Shown one piece after another: positions 24,127-32,819 of a stretch of 64,000 nt of DNA (position 1 is the first letter of the stretch; every line of letters begins with the position of its first letter). A program made the translations under genes and the position numbers. The notes below the pieces were generated by a model. The model saw only the letters and a program-made list of their open reading frames with translations, was not told the DNA's origin and searched no databases. This stretch comes from an uncultured Aquimarina sp. GTDB lineage: Bacteria; Bacteroidota; Bacteroidia; Flavobacteriales; Flavobacteriaceae. The stretch is taken from assembly GCF_947496855.1 (NCBI RefSeq), contig NZ_CANMED010000008.1:264509-328508 (forward strand). The letters are read 5' to 3'.

Positions 24127-24951
24127 TTATTTTATCACTGAAAACTGTACAACTTTTTCCTCTTTTATATCTCTAAAAGAATTCGTAGTAAACACAATAT
24201 CAAATGACTTGTTTAATTCCTCAAAGCCTTTACTAAAAATCCCGTGGCTTACCACTAAACTTAACTTTCCGGCATTCTTTTCTTTTAGTGCTGTTGCTAA
24301 CCCTAAAAATGTTCCTCCTCCATCACAAATATCATCTACAATTACACAGTGTTTTCCTTTCAGATCTTCTTCATACACTCTAAACCCCGAGAGTTTTCCT
24401 GTTTTCACATCTCTCTTTTTAGAACATTCTACTACTTCTATTCCTCCTAAATATTCTGATACTTTATAGATTTTCTTTAGAGCTCCACCATCTGGAGATA
24501 TTAACACCACCGCTTCATTAATCTGATCTAAACATTCTTTTACATATTCATAATTTTCAATCACTTTTACATTATTCAACAAAGCTGGAGTCACCTCTGA
24601 GTGCGGATCAAAAACCATCACCTGATTGTATTTTTGGGCATTTATAACATCAGCATACACTTTTACACTTAAAGACTCTCCACTAACCATTACTCTATCT
24701 TGCCTAGCAGCAGGAAAATATGGAATCAACACATTAATTAATTTCACATCCATTCTACGCAATGCATCTGTAGCAACTAATAATAAACCGACATCATTAA
24801 ATGAATTCAATCTATGTGTAATTGTCACTTCTTTTCCTATAGACTTCTCAGAGATTTTGATGTGTGGCTCACCACCATTAAAAACAAAAGAGGCAAACGC
24901 GATTGATTTATTAAAAGGAGTGAATGACGGATCTAAATGTAAATACTGCAT
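24127..24951 (-). CDS. divergent ribose-phosphate pyrophosphokinase (Prs-like; ADPR-PP synthetase candidate)
   Basis: Start at ATG 24949-24951 (MQYLHLDPSF); the seven codons upstream overlap the operator. 274 residues, shorter than housekeeping Prs (about 310). ATP-site motif YFPAARQDRVM (R83-Q-D-R86) is kept, and FDPHSE (115-120) replaces the usual DLHA. The PRPP loop is DDICDGGGT (206-214) rather than DMIDTAGT. Ordinary Prs makes PRPP; the divergent Adps enzymes of phage NARP1 pyrophosphorylate ADP-ribose. The altered loop, the shared operator with nadV and the ADP-ribose-releasing neighbours make an Adps role plausible; a dedicated PRPP supply for NadV is the simpler option. Confidence 0.8.
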   Translation of the reverse strand: MQYLHLDPSFTPFNKSIAFASFVFNGGEPHIKISEKSIGKEVTITHRLNSFNDVGLLLVATDALRRMDVKLINVLIPYFPAARQDRVMVSGESLSVKVYADVINAQKYNQVMVFDPHSEVTPALLNNVKVIENYEYVKECLDQINEAVVLISPDGGALKKIYKVSEYLGGIEVVECSKKRDVKTGKLSGFRVYEEDLKGKHCVIVDDICDGGGTFLGLATALKEKNAGKLSLVVSHGIFSKGFEELNKSFDIVFTTNSFRDIKEEKVVQFSVIK

Positions 24952-24955
24952 AATT

Positions 24956-24977
24956 GTGTTATTTTTACGCAAATATA
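24956..24977 (-). promoter_or_regulatory. prs-like gene promoter with NrtR-type operator
   Basis: GTGTTATTTTTACGC (24956-24970) matches the GCGT-N7-ACGC dyad with one change in the left arm. On the minus strand TATATTTG (24977-24970) abuts it, and a TTG lies about 19 bp further upstream. The arrangement equals that of nadV and nrtR. Confidence 0.6.
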
Positions 24978-25007
24978 AAACAGATCAATATACTGACAAA
25001 ACATTTT

Positions 25008-25022
25008 GCGTAAAAAACACAT
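25008..25022. promoter_or_regulatory. second, weaker NrtR-type half site
   Basis: GCGTAAAAAACACAT keeps the left GCGT arm and AC of the right arm of the dyad. It lies upstream of the -33 region of the prs-like gene, about 52 bp from the first site, and might allow two-site binding. Confidence 0.35.
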
Positions 25023-25160
25023 TAAAAAATTAATTTAATAAATTTCTAATAGGTAGAATTATTTAACCCAGTCATCTTTCTAAAACAAGATTGCCTTAGA
25101 AAACAACCTTCCTTTACAAAGAAAGAAAGCGCTATTCTAGTTATTATTATCTGTGGATGG

Positions 25161-25841
25161 CTACTTTATATCAAAAAGAAAACCTTCTTCTTTAAGCTTA
25201 AAGTATTGTTTTTGATTAAATTTGAACAGATTTGCTGGCCTTCCTCTTCCTTCGGAGATTTTTTCTTTTAGCTCTTCTAAAATTCCAAAACTTAGAATTT
25301 TTTTTCTAAAATTTCTTCGATCGATTTGCTTATCGAGAATCGTCATATATAGTTTCTCTAAATCTGAAAACAGAAATTTATCTGCCAACAAATCAAAACC
25401 TATAGGTTCATAAGTCAGTTTATCACGTAACCTCTTCTTAGCGATATCTAGTATTGCGGCATGATCAAAAGCTAACTCAGGAAGTTCATTGATATCAAAC
25501 CAAGCAACATCATTAGCATCAGTATCTGCTTTTATAGTATGATGTTCAGGTTTAACTAAACCAAAATACGTAATACTGACCACTCTGTTTCTCGGATCTC
25601 TGCCAGGTTTACCAAAAGAATATAATTGTTCTAAATAATCCGCAGTAACATTTGTCTCCTCTTTAAGCTCACGCTGTACAGCATCTTCCAGACTTTCATT
25701 TTCTAACACCAAACCACCTGGTAAGGCCCAAGAATTCTTAAACGGCTCTATATCTCTTTTAATTAAAAGCACATGTAGTGCTTTATCTCTATATCCAAAG
25801 ACTACTGCATCTACCGCTACTTTAATATTTTGGCGTATCAT
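25161..25841 (-). CDS. nrtR: Nudix-family transcriptional repressor of NAD metabolism (NrtR)
   Basis: A 226-residue protein. The Nudix fold (about 1-145) has a nearly complete Nudix box, GLVLENE then SLEDAVQRELKEETNV, in which only the Gly after EE is changed; SFGKPGRDPRNRVVSITYFG is typical of NrtR. The C-terminal winged helix (about 150-226: LYMTILDKQIDRRNFRKKI, SEGRGRPANLFKF) binds DNA. Known NrtR proteins bind ADP-ribose and then leave the operators of NAD genes. The ATG lies inside its own operator, 5 nt from the TAnnTTTG element, so the mRNA would be leaderless or nearly so and the gene autoregulated. Confidence 0.88.
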   Translation of the reverse strand: MIRQNIKVAVDAVVFGYRDKALHVLLIKRDIEPFKNSWALPGGLVLENESLEDAVQRELKEETNVTADYLEQLYSFGKPGRDPRNRVVSITYFGLVKPEHHTIKADTDANDVAWFDINELPELAFDHAAILDIAKKRLRDKLTYEPIGFDLLADKFLFSDLEKLYMTILDKQIDRRNFRKKILSFGILEELKEKISEGRGRPANLFKFNQKQYFKLKEEGFLFDIK

Positions 25842-25854
25842 ATACGCAAATTTA
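25833..25854 (-). promoter_or_regulatory. nrtR promoter with NrtR-type operator over the start codon
   Basis: GCGTATCATATACGC (25833-25847) is the most symmetrical copy of the dyad. On the minus strand TAAATTTG (25854-25847) shares its last G with it, and the nrtR ATG (25841-25839) sits in its centre. Confidence 0.7.
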
Positions 25855-25879
25855 CGAAATTCTAATTTTTAACAAAACA

Positions 25880-25911
25880 AAAACTCCTGAAGAATAGTCT
25901 TCAGGAGTTTT
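25880..25911 (-). terminator. hairpin terminator after the aconitase gene
   Basis: AAAACTCCTGAAGA and TCTTCAGGAGTTTT pair perfectly around ATAG, about 30 bp after the acn stop on the minus strand and just before the nrtR promoter, so it also insulates nrtR. Confidence 0.8.
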
Positions 25912-25939
25912 CTAATAATTTATCTTTTCTATGTAAAGC

Positions 25940-28207
25940 TTAAGCGTTTTGCTTTTTGATTAAATTTAAAGCAGAACCTTCTTTAAACCATTCTATTTGA
26001 GAATCGTTATACGTATGATTTACTTCGATCACATCTTTAGAACCATCCACGTGAACAAATTCGATACTCAATGTTTTTCCTGGCGCAAAAGCATTTAAAT
26101 CCAAGAAATTGATCGTATCATCTTCCTGAATTTTATCATAATCTGATTCATTAACAAACGTTAATCCTAACATACCTTGCTTCTTAAGGTTCGTTTCATG
26201 TATACGAGCAAATGACTTAACAATTACTGCAACCACTCCTAAGTGTCTTGGTTCCATTGCTGCGTGCTCACGAGAAGAACCTTCTCCATAATTATGATCA
26301 CCAACTACTATTGTAGGAATACCTGCTGCTTTATAAGCTCTTGCAGTATCCGGCACACCACCAAATTCTCCATCTAATTGATTTTTAACAAAGTTTGTCT
26401 TTTTTCCAAAAGCATTAACAGCCCCTATTAAACAGTTATTGGATATATTATCTAAATGCCCTCTATAACGCAACCAAGGACCTGCCATAGAAATGTGATC
26501 TGTAGTACATTTTCCAAAAGCTTTGATTAACAGCTTTGCTCCTTTTATTTCATCACCTATTGGCTCAAAAGGAGTTAATAACTGAAGCCTTTCTGATGTT
26601 GGGCTTACATTAATCTGTACTCCACTACCATCTTCTACCGGTGCTAAATATCCCGCATCTTCTACTTCAAAACCTTTGGGAGGTAATTCCCATCCAGTTG
26701 GCTCATCAAACATCACTTCTTCTCCATCTTCATTAAGCAATTTATCTGTTAAAGGATTAAAGTCTAAACGTCCAGAAACAGCAATAGCAGCAGTTAATTC
26801 TGGAGATGCTACAAAAGCATGTGTATTAGGATTTCCATCCGCGCGTTTCGCAAAGTTTCTATTAAAAGAGTGAACGATACTATTTTTCGGAGCATTTTTA
26901 GGATCACTGTATCGAGCCCATTGACCAATACAAGGTCCACAAGCATTGGTAAATATCTTGGCATCTAATTTTTCGAATATCCCAAGAATACCATCTCTCT
27001 CTGCTGTGTATCTCACTTGTTCAGAACCCGGATTAATTCCTAGCTCTGATTTCATTTTTAGGCCTTTATCAAGTGCTTGTTGTGCAATGGAAGAGGCACG
27101 TGATAAATCTTCATAAGAAGAATTCGTACATGAACCAATTAATCCCCATTCCACCTGCAACGGCCAGTCATTAGCTTTTGCTTTCTCCGTCATACTAGTA
27201 CCAACCTCTGTTGATAGATCTGGAGTAAATGGTCCATTTAATAACGGCCCAAGTTCTGATAAATTAATTTCTATCACCTGATCAAAATATTGTTCAGGAT
27301 TTGCATATACTTCTGGATCTGCTGTTAAATGTTCTTTTACTTTGTTAGCAGCGTCTGCTACTTCAGCTCTTTCCGTAGCTCGTAAATAACGTTCCATGGA
27401 TTCATCATAACCAAATGTAGATGTTGTTGCGCCAATTTCAGCTCCCATATTACAAATAGTTCCTTTTCCAGTGCAAGACATTGAAGTTGCTCCTGGTCCA
27501 AAATATTCTACAATAGCATCGGTCCCACCTTTAACTGTAAGAATTTCTGCTACTTTTAAAATCACATCTTTTGGTGCTGTCCAACCAGATAGTTCACCTG
27601 TTAATTTTACACCTATCAATTTAGGAAATTTTAATTCCCAGGGCATTCCTGCCATTACATCCACAGCATCAGCTCCACCTACACCAATTGCGACCATTCC
27701 TAATCCTCCTGCATTTACAGTATGAGAATCTGTACCAATCATCATACCTCCCGGAAATGCATAATTTTCTAATACTACCTGATGTATAATACCTGCTCCT
27801 GGTTTCCAAAACCCAATTCCATATTTATCAGATACGGATTCCAAGAAATTAAATACTTCACTACTGGTATTCATAGCAGATTGTAAATCTTTATCAGCAC
27901 CAACTTTGGCTTGAATTAAATGATCACAGTGCACTGTAGTTGGAACTGCAACCTTCTTTTTTCCAGCTTGCATAAATTGCAATAACGCCATCTGAGCAGT
28001 TGCATCCTGACACGCAATTCGGTCTGGTGCAAAATCAACATAATCTTTACCCCTTGTAAACGCTTTTTTACTTTTACCATCCCAAAGATGTGAGTACAAA
28101 ATTTTCTCTGCTAATGTTAAAGGTTTTCCAGTTACTTCGCGAGCAGCGTCTACTCTTTCGGCAACTTGAGCATACACCTTTTTTATCATATCGATATCGA
28201 ATGCCAT
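25940..28207 (-). CDS. acn: aconitate hydratase, mitochondrial type
   Basis: A 755-residue 4Fe-4S enzyme converting citrate to isocitrate in the TCA cycle. The opening (LTLAEKILYSHLWD, then RIACQDATAQMALLQF) and length match the mitochondrial aconitase group found in Bacteroidota. Cluster and active-site blocks: GTDSHTVNAGGLGM, IGSCTNSSYEDLSRA (first Cys), TNACGPCIGQW (the CxxC pair), and GEGSSREHAAMEPR in the swivel domain. It lies 319 bp from the acnB start codon side: acnB is upstream on the same strand. Confidence 0.95.
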   Translation of the reverse strand: MAFDIDMIKKVYAQVAERVDAAREVTGKPLTLAEKILYSHLWDGKSKKAFTRGKDYVDFAPDRIACQDATAQMALLQFMQAGKKKVAVPTTVHCDHLIQAKVGADKDLQSAMNTSSEVFNFLESVSDKYGIGFWKPGAGIIHQVVLENYAFPGGMMIGTDSHTVNAGGLGMVAIGVGGADAVDVMAGMPWELKFPKLIGVKLTGELSGWTAPKDVILKVAEILTVKGGTDAIVEYFGPGATSMSCTGKGTICNMGAEIGATTSTFGYDESMERYLRATERAEVADAANKVKEHLTADPEVYANPEQYFDQVIEINLSELGPLLNGPFTPDLSTEVGTSMTEKAKANDWPLQVEWGLIGSCTNSSYEDLSRASSIAQQALDKGLKMKSELGINPGSEQVRYTAERDGILGIFEKLDAKIFTNACGPCIGQWARYSDPKNAPKNSIVHSFNRNFAKRADGNPNTHAFVASPELTAAIAVSGRLDFNPLTDKLLNEDGEEVMFDEPTGWELPPKGFEVEDAGYLAPVEDGSGVQINVSPTSERLQLLTPFEPIGDEIKGAKLLIKAFGKCTTDHISMAGPWLRYRGHLDNISNNCLIGAVNAFGKKTNFVKNQLDGEFGGVPDTARAYKAAGIPTIVVGDHNYGEGSSREHAAMEPRHLGVVAVIVKSFARIHETNLKKQGMLGLTFVNESDYDKIQEDDTINFLDLNAFAPGKTLSIEFVHVDGSKDVIEVNHTYNDSQIEWFKEGSALNLIKKQNA

Positions 28208-28262
28208 ATAGTTGTATTTTATGTATTTTCGTTATTCTTTATTTAAGTATTCCAAGATACGA

Positions 28263-28326
28263 AATATCGAATGACTACGAAAAGAGTATCGAGAATATAG
28301 AATGATTATAAAAAGTATTCTATATT
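28263..28326. repeat. imperfect 31-bp tandem repeat with an inverted repeat upstream of acn
   Basis: AATATCGAATGACTACGAAA (from 28263) recurs as AATATAGAATGATTATAAAA (from 28294), offset 31 bp. The second unit forms a perfect 10-bp inverted repeat, AATATAGAAT (28294-28303) and ATTCTATATT (28317-28326). The rest of the 319-bp gap 28208-28526 holds the acnB terminator and no gene. Confidence 0.5.
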
Positions 28327-28474
28327 GTTAAAAATGAATAGCATGCAAACTAAAAAAATCTACACTTGATATTAAGAGAAAGTAATTAATTTTAAGATTG
28401 GTTATTGTAACAAACTATTCCATATCAAAAAGTTTATTTCAGAACTCAAAATACCCTTCGTTAAAGCCACAAAA

Positions 28475-28507
28475 AAAAGCCTTAGTACAAATTATACTAA
28501 GGCTTTT
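28475..28507 (-). terminator. hairpin terminator after acnB
   Basis: AAAAGCCTTAGTA and TACTAAGGCTTTT pair perfectly, 20 bp after the acnB stop, with a T run on the minus strand side. Confidence 0.85.
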
Positions 28508-28526
28508 AAACTACTATATATTTTAA

Positions 28527-31304
28527 TTACATAACCAACTGTTTCTGAGACGGTTTAAACTTAGTTAACACAATACCATCAACAGCAGCTTCATATTCTT
28601 CCATGGTTGGTGTTCTACCTAAAATTGTAGATAACACTACTACTGGTGTAGAAGACAATAAAGATTCTCCTTTTTTACCATCAGTATCTCTAACAACTCT
28701 TCCTTGGAATAAACGTGTAGAAGTAGCCATCACCGTGTCTCCTGGTTCAGCTTTTTCCTGGTTACCCATACATAAGTTACATCCAGGACGTTCTAAGTAT
28801 AGCATATTCTCATACTTCGTACGTGCTAAACCTTTTGGTGCATTATCATCAAACTCAAAACCAGAATATTTCACTAAAACATCCCAATCACCTTCTGCTT
28901 TTAACTCATCTACAATATTATATGTTGGAGGAGCAACAACTAAAGGTGCATTGAACACAACTTCTCCTTGTTTTTTCTCAATGTTTTTTAACATTTGAGC
29001 TAAAATTTTCATATCTCCTTTATGAATCATACAAGAACCGATAAAACCTAAGTCAACTTTTTTAGTTCCTCGGTAAAAAGATAATGGTTGAATGTTATCG
29101 TGCGTATAACGCTTAGACACATCTTCATTATTTACATCTGGATCAGCAATCATTGGCTCAACAATCTTATCTAGATCAATAACAACTTCAGCATAATATT
29201 TAGCGTCTGAATCTGGTTTTAATGCTGTTTTAGTTCCTGTTTTAATTTCAATGATACGGTTATTTGCTTTATCAACTAATCCTTTAAGATCTTGCTTTGG
29301 GTTATCCATACCCTTATCAATCATAATTTGAATACGATCTCTTGAGATTTCTAATGACTCGATTAACGTATCATCTTCTGAAATACAGATAGATGCTTTT
29401 GCTTTCATTTCAGCAGTCCAATCTGTAAACGTAAATGCTTGATCAGAAGTTAATGTACCAATATGTACTTCTATAATTTTTCCTTGGAAAACATTTTCAC
29501 CTTCAAACTGATTTAACATCTGCTCTTGAGTAGCGTGAACCACATCACGGAAATCCATATAAGATTTCATTTCCCCTTTAAAAGTAACCTTTACAGACTC
29601 TGGAATTGGCATAGTAGCCTCTCCTGTAGCTAATGCTAAAGCAACTGTTCCTGAATCAGCTCCAAAGGCAACACCTTTTGCCATACGTGTGTGTGAATCT
29701 CCACCTATGATTACGTCCCAATCATCAACTGCAATATCATTTAATACTTTATGAATTACATCTGTCATTGCATGATATTTCCCTTCAGGGTGACGCGCAG
29801 TAACTAATCCGAAGTCATTCATAAACTTCATTAATCTAGGAATGTTAGCTTTTGACTTATCATCCCATACAGAAGCCGTATGACATCCTGACTGATACCC
29901 TGTATCTACAATTGGAGAAATAACTGTAGCAGCCATCATCTCTAATTCTTGAGAAGTCATTAAACCTGTAGTATCCTGAGAACCTACAATATTTACTTCA
30001 ACTCTAACATTAGAACCTGCATGTAATGTTTTACCTGGTGTAGTTCCGACTGCATTCCTGTTAAAAATTTTCTCAACAGCAGTTAATCCTTGTCCTTCTA
30101 TAGAAACTTCTTTTGAAGTAGCGTACACTTGAGGAACATTTATTCCTAAAACTTTACAAGCAAATGTTTGTAATTTCTTTCCAAAAACAACAGCATAAGA
30201 ACCTCCTGCTTTTATAAACTCCATTTTTGGTGGCGTTAAAGCTGTAGAGATATCTTTCAATTCTTTGTCTCCGTTATACAATTTCTTAGTTTTTGTATTT
30301 ATAGTAAGTACAGTACCTGTAGCTACAGAATACTCTTCTTTTAATATGGCTTCTCCATCTTCATCAACAATAGTATTTCCTTCAGCATCTTTTTGCTTGA
30401 CCCAGTTCTTTAAGTCAATACCAATACCACCAGTTACTCCAACTGTTGTTAAGAAAATTGGTGCAATTCCATTGGTACCAGCAATTACTGGAGCAAAATT
30501 AATAAATGGCACATATTTACTAAAAGGAACACCTGTCCATAATGCCACGTTATTCACACCAGACATTCTAGAAGATCCTACTCCCATAGTTCCTTTATCG
30601 GCAATTAACATTACACGCTTGTTAGGGTGTTTTTCTTTTAATACCAATAATTCATTCTGCATATCTTTGTTATGCTCAAACATACATTGACCGTGTAACT
30701 CACGATCTGATCTTGAATGCGCATCTGCTCCCGGAGATAATAAATCTGTAGAAATATCACCGACACCTGCAACAAAAGTTACAATTTCTATTTCTTCATC
30801 AACATCTGGTAGCTTTGTAAAGAATTCTGCTTGCGCATAACTCTCCATTAATTCTTTTGCAATAGCGTTACCTGCTTTGTAAGCTTTTTCTAATTTCTCT
30901 GTGTCTGCCTCATATAAAAACACCTGTGTTTTTAACACTTTAGCAGCTTCATTAGCTATATAAGTATCATTTCCTAAAGCTAAATCTAATAACACTTCAA
31001 CGGAAGGACCACCTTTCATGTGAGACAATTGCTCAAAAGCAAAAGCAGGGGTAACTTCTTCAACTACAGTTTCACCAAGAATAATCTCTTTTAAGAATTT
31101 CGCCTTTACACCAGCTGCGCTGGTTGTTCCAGGTAAAACATTATAGATAAAAAAGTTAAGAGAGTCATCACGATATGCATTATTGTTATCTTTAATTTGC
31201 GAAATAATTTCGCTTAATAACTCAGCTCCATCGATTGGCTTAGGGTGTAACCCAAGGGATTTTCTTTCTTCGATCTCCCTGATGTAATCATTGTAAGTGT
31301 TCAT
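28527..31304 (-). CDS. acnB: bifunctional aconitate hydratase 2 / 2-methylisocitrate dehydratase
   Basis: A 925-residue AcnB. Unlike Acn it begins with the HEAT-like helical domain (LLSEIISQIKDN onward), followed by the swivel domain (DKGTMGVGSSRMSGVNN) and then the three catalytic domains: GGDSHTRMAKGVAFGADSG, IGSCMIHKGDM (first cluster Cys) and RPGCNLCMGNQEK (CxxC pair). E. coli AcnB also acts in the methylcitrate cycle. Having both types adjacent gives two aconitases of different oxidative stability; how the cell divides their work cannot be read here. Confidence 0.95.
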   Translation of the reverse strand: MNTYNDYIREIEERKSLGLHPKPIDGAELLSEIISQIKDNNNAYRDDSLNFFIYNVLPGTTSAAGVKAKFLKEIILGETVVEEVTPAFAFEQLSHMKGGPSVEVLLDLALGNDTYIANEAAKVLKTQVFLYEADTEKLEKAYKAGNAIAKELMESYAQAEFFTKLPDVDEEIEIVTFVAGVGDISTDLLSPGADAHSRSDRELHGQCMFEHNKDMQNELLVLKEKHPNKRVMLIADKGTMGVGSSRMSGVNNVALWTGVPFSKYVPFINFAPVIAGTNGIAPIFLTTVGVTGGIGIDLKNWVKQKDAEGNTIVDEDGEAILKEEYSVATGTVLTINTKTKKLYNGDKELKDISTALTPPKMEFIKAGGSYAVVFGKKLQTFACKVLGINVPQVYATSKEVSIEGQGLTAVEKIFNRNAVGTTPGKTLHAGSNVRVEVNIVGSQDTTGLMTSQELEMMAATVISPIVDTGYQSGCHTASVWDDKSKANIPRLMKFMNDFGLVTARHPEGKYHAMTDVIHKVLNDIAVDDWDVIIGGDSHTRMAKGVAFGADSGTVALALATGEATMPIPESVKVTFKGEMKSYMDFRDVVHATQEQMLNQFEGENVFQGKIIEVHIGTLTSDQAFTFTDWTAEMKAKASICISEDDTLIESLEISRDRIQIMIDKGMDNPKQDLKGLVDKANNRIIEIKTGTKTALKPDSDAKYYAEVVIDLDKIVEPMIADPDVNNEDVSKRYTHDNIQPLSFYRGTKKVDLGFIGSCMIHKGDMKILAQMLKNIEKKQGEVVFNAPLVVAPPTYNIVDELKAEGDWDVLVKYSGFEFDDNAPKGLARTKYENMLYLERPGCNLCMGNQEKAEPGDTVMATSTRLFQGRVVRDTDGKKGESLLSSTPVVVLSTILGRTPTMEEYEAAVDGIVLTKFKPSQKQLVM

Positions 31305-31876
31305 AGTACGTAATAGAATTCTTTCCTGGTTTAATATAAATGTTTGGAAAACGATAAATTTCTCCTACTTGTCAATAATAGAAAAAGCCTTATTTTTTTG
31401 TTACATAATGACAAGCTATACATTATGTAGTGAAATTATGGTAGTCCTTACATCTTTTCAACATTCTTATTTACTTCGAATTTTAAAAAAATATCACTAT
31501 AATTTTCTATAATCATAGTAATAGTATATTCTCGATTAAGCAACAGTATTTGAGTTTCTATAACTTAGACTCAGACCTTCTTAATATATCCATATTGAGA
31601 GCAATATTGCTTTATAATATGTATTGAAAAGTCTGACGAAAATACAAATTATAAAGGATTTTATTAAATGAATAGGGTTAATAATCCTTTTTTACATATT
31701 TAAAAAAAATATTGTATTTATTTGTAGAAATCATCAAATATAGAACGTATAAAATAGTAATCGTATAAAAAAATATCTAATATTTTAACTGCCTTCCTTA
31801 AGAATTACGAAAACGTTATAGTGATTTATTAAATTATTCAATCAAAAACATTCATTTTTTGTAGTAAAACATAAAA
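31305..31876. other. 572-bp gap without recognisable gene
   Basis: The stretch is strongly A/T-rich. The only ORFs are short and lack coding character. It must contain the acnB promoter near 31305-31400 on the minus strand. No RNA or repeat was recognised. Confidence 0.5.
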
Positions 31877-31904
31877 AAAGTGAAGTTTTATCAACATCAC
31901 TTTT
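31877..31904 (-). terminator. hairpin terminator after the basic secreted protein gene
   Basis: AAAAGTGA and TCACTTTT pair around a 12-nt loop, with a poly-T tract on the minus strand, 25 bp after the stop. Confidence 0.65.
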
Positions 31905-31928
31905 AATAAACGTGGTAAACTATATTTA

Positions 31929-32390
31929 CTAATCCTTTTTATTTCCTTTCTCAGATCCAGAACCTCTCTTCTTCTTTTTTCTCTTTATTTCTGAATATTT
32001 TTTTAGTTGTTCATTACTAAGAGATGCTTCGAATTTGCTTTTCTCAGCCTTCATTTTCTCTTTTTGTGATTTTTTCATTTCTTTCTGAGCATCACTTAAA
32101 GTTGACTTTAACGCTTTATGCTTTCCTTTTCTAGAAAGATCTTCATTTTGAACAATTGCTAATTGCTCTTCCGTGTAGGTCGCTTTCCACGTTTCTTTAT
32201 GTTCAGTGCGTAACTGTCTTTGATATTCTAATTGTGCTTTTTGATCTTCCGAAAGACTTTCGTTAAACTCTTTCCTTAATTCTCTTTTTTGCTTGTGACC
32301 TTCTCTTCTATCGCTTACATCATCTGATTGGGCTGATACCGTCATAACTCCCAAAAACATGATCATTATGTATATTATACTATATTTCAT
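31929..32390 (-). CDS. small basic secreted protein, Spy/CpxP-like
   Basis: 153 residues with a cleavable signal (MKYSIIYIMIMFLGVMTVSA, cut likely after SAQ). The mature part is almost all charged helix: repeated L-S-x-x-Q-K-x-x-x motifs (ESLSEDQKAQLEYQRQ, STLSDAQKEMKKSQKE, ASLSNEQLKKYSEI) recall the Spy/CpxP periplasmic chaperones and LTxxQ-like repeats. The C-terminus is a basic tail (KRKKKKRGSGSEKGNKKD). A periplasmic stress or metal-related role is possible; no partner is visible. Confidence 0.65.
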   Translation of the reverse strand: MKYSIIYIMIMFLGVMTVSAQSDDVSDRREGHKQKRELRKEFNESLSEDQKAQLEYQRQLRTEHKETWKATYTEEQLAIVQNEDLSRKGKHKALKSTLSDAQKEMKKSQKEKMKAEKSKFEASLSNEQLKKYSEIKRKKKKRGSGSEKGNKKD

Positions 32391-32730
32391 TTATCTATTT
32401 TTCTAAATTATTCAACTTTGTTTTTAATGAACGTTCAATACTAAGACTGATCTAAATAAAAAAGGTTTAATTGAGAAATAAAAATATATTAAGATGTTGT
32501 ATTTCGTACAATCCTACATACACATTACATTCAGACTACTCTATTGAAATGAAAACATTTAACTCAGGCTTTACAATTTCCTTACAAACCCTTAAAACTG
32601 AATTAAAGAAATGTTAAAAATGGGGTTATTTCCCCTTATCCTCTTATTTTCGCCAACTGAAAATTGAAAATATCTGGTGATGATTTTCCCCAAGTATTCA
32701 TTACCTAAAAATTCAATTGTTCATAATTGC
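32391..32730. other. intergenic region, nothing firm
   Basis: No gene of normal size. The plus strand ends in a good hairpin with T-rich tail (32731-32761) although no plus-strand gene precedes it, so a small RNA between about 32500 and 32760 is conceivable. A 22-codon ORF at 32549-32617 has no support. Confidence 0.3.
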
Positions 32731-32761
32731 AAAAGCCCATTTCCTACTTAAATGGGCTTTT
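32731..32761. terminator. hairpin terminator near the moxR 3' end
   Basis: AAAAGCCCATTT and AAATGGGCTTTT pair around a short loop. It lies 59 bp after the moxR stop (minus strand), while its T-rich side (TATTTTTATTT) faces the plus strand; it may act both ways. Confidence 0.6.
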
Positions 32762-32819
32762 ATTTTTATTTCGATATATATTTTAGAAATGATTTTCTTA
32801 AACTAAAGGAAGAAAATAA

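Noticed and set aside
24952..24972. Longer start of the prs-like gene seven codons upstream
   Set aside because: It would place the start codon in the -7 element/operator; the ATG at 24949-24951 begins the family's usual sequence.
14569..25847. Integrated phage or plasmid origin of the ADP-ribose island
   Set aside because: No integrase, transposase, att-like repeats, tRNA junction or structural phage gene is visible, and base composition looks like the surroundings.
32549..32617. 22-codon plus-strand ORF before the 32731 hairpin
   Set aside because: Too short, no start signal and no recognisable similarity; only a small-RNA possibility is mentioned.
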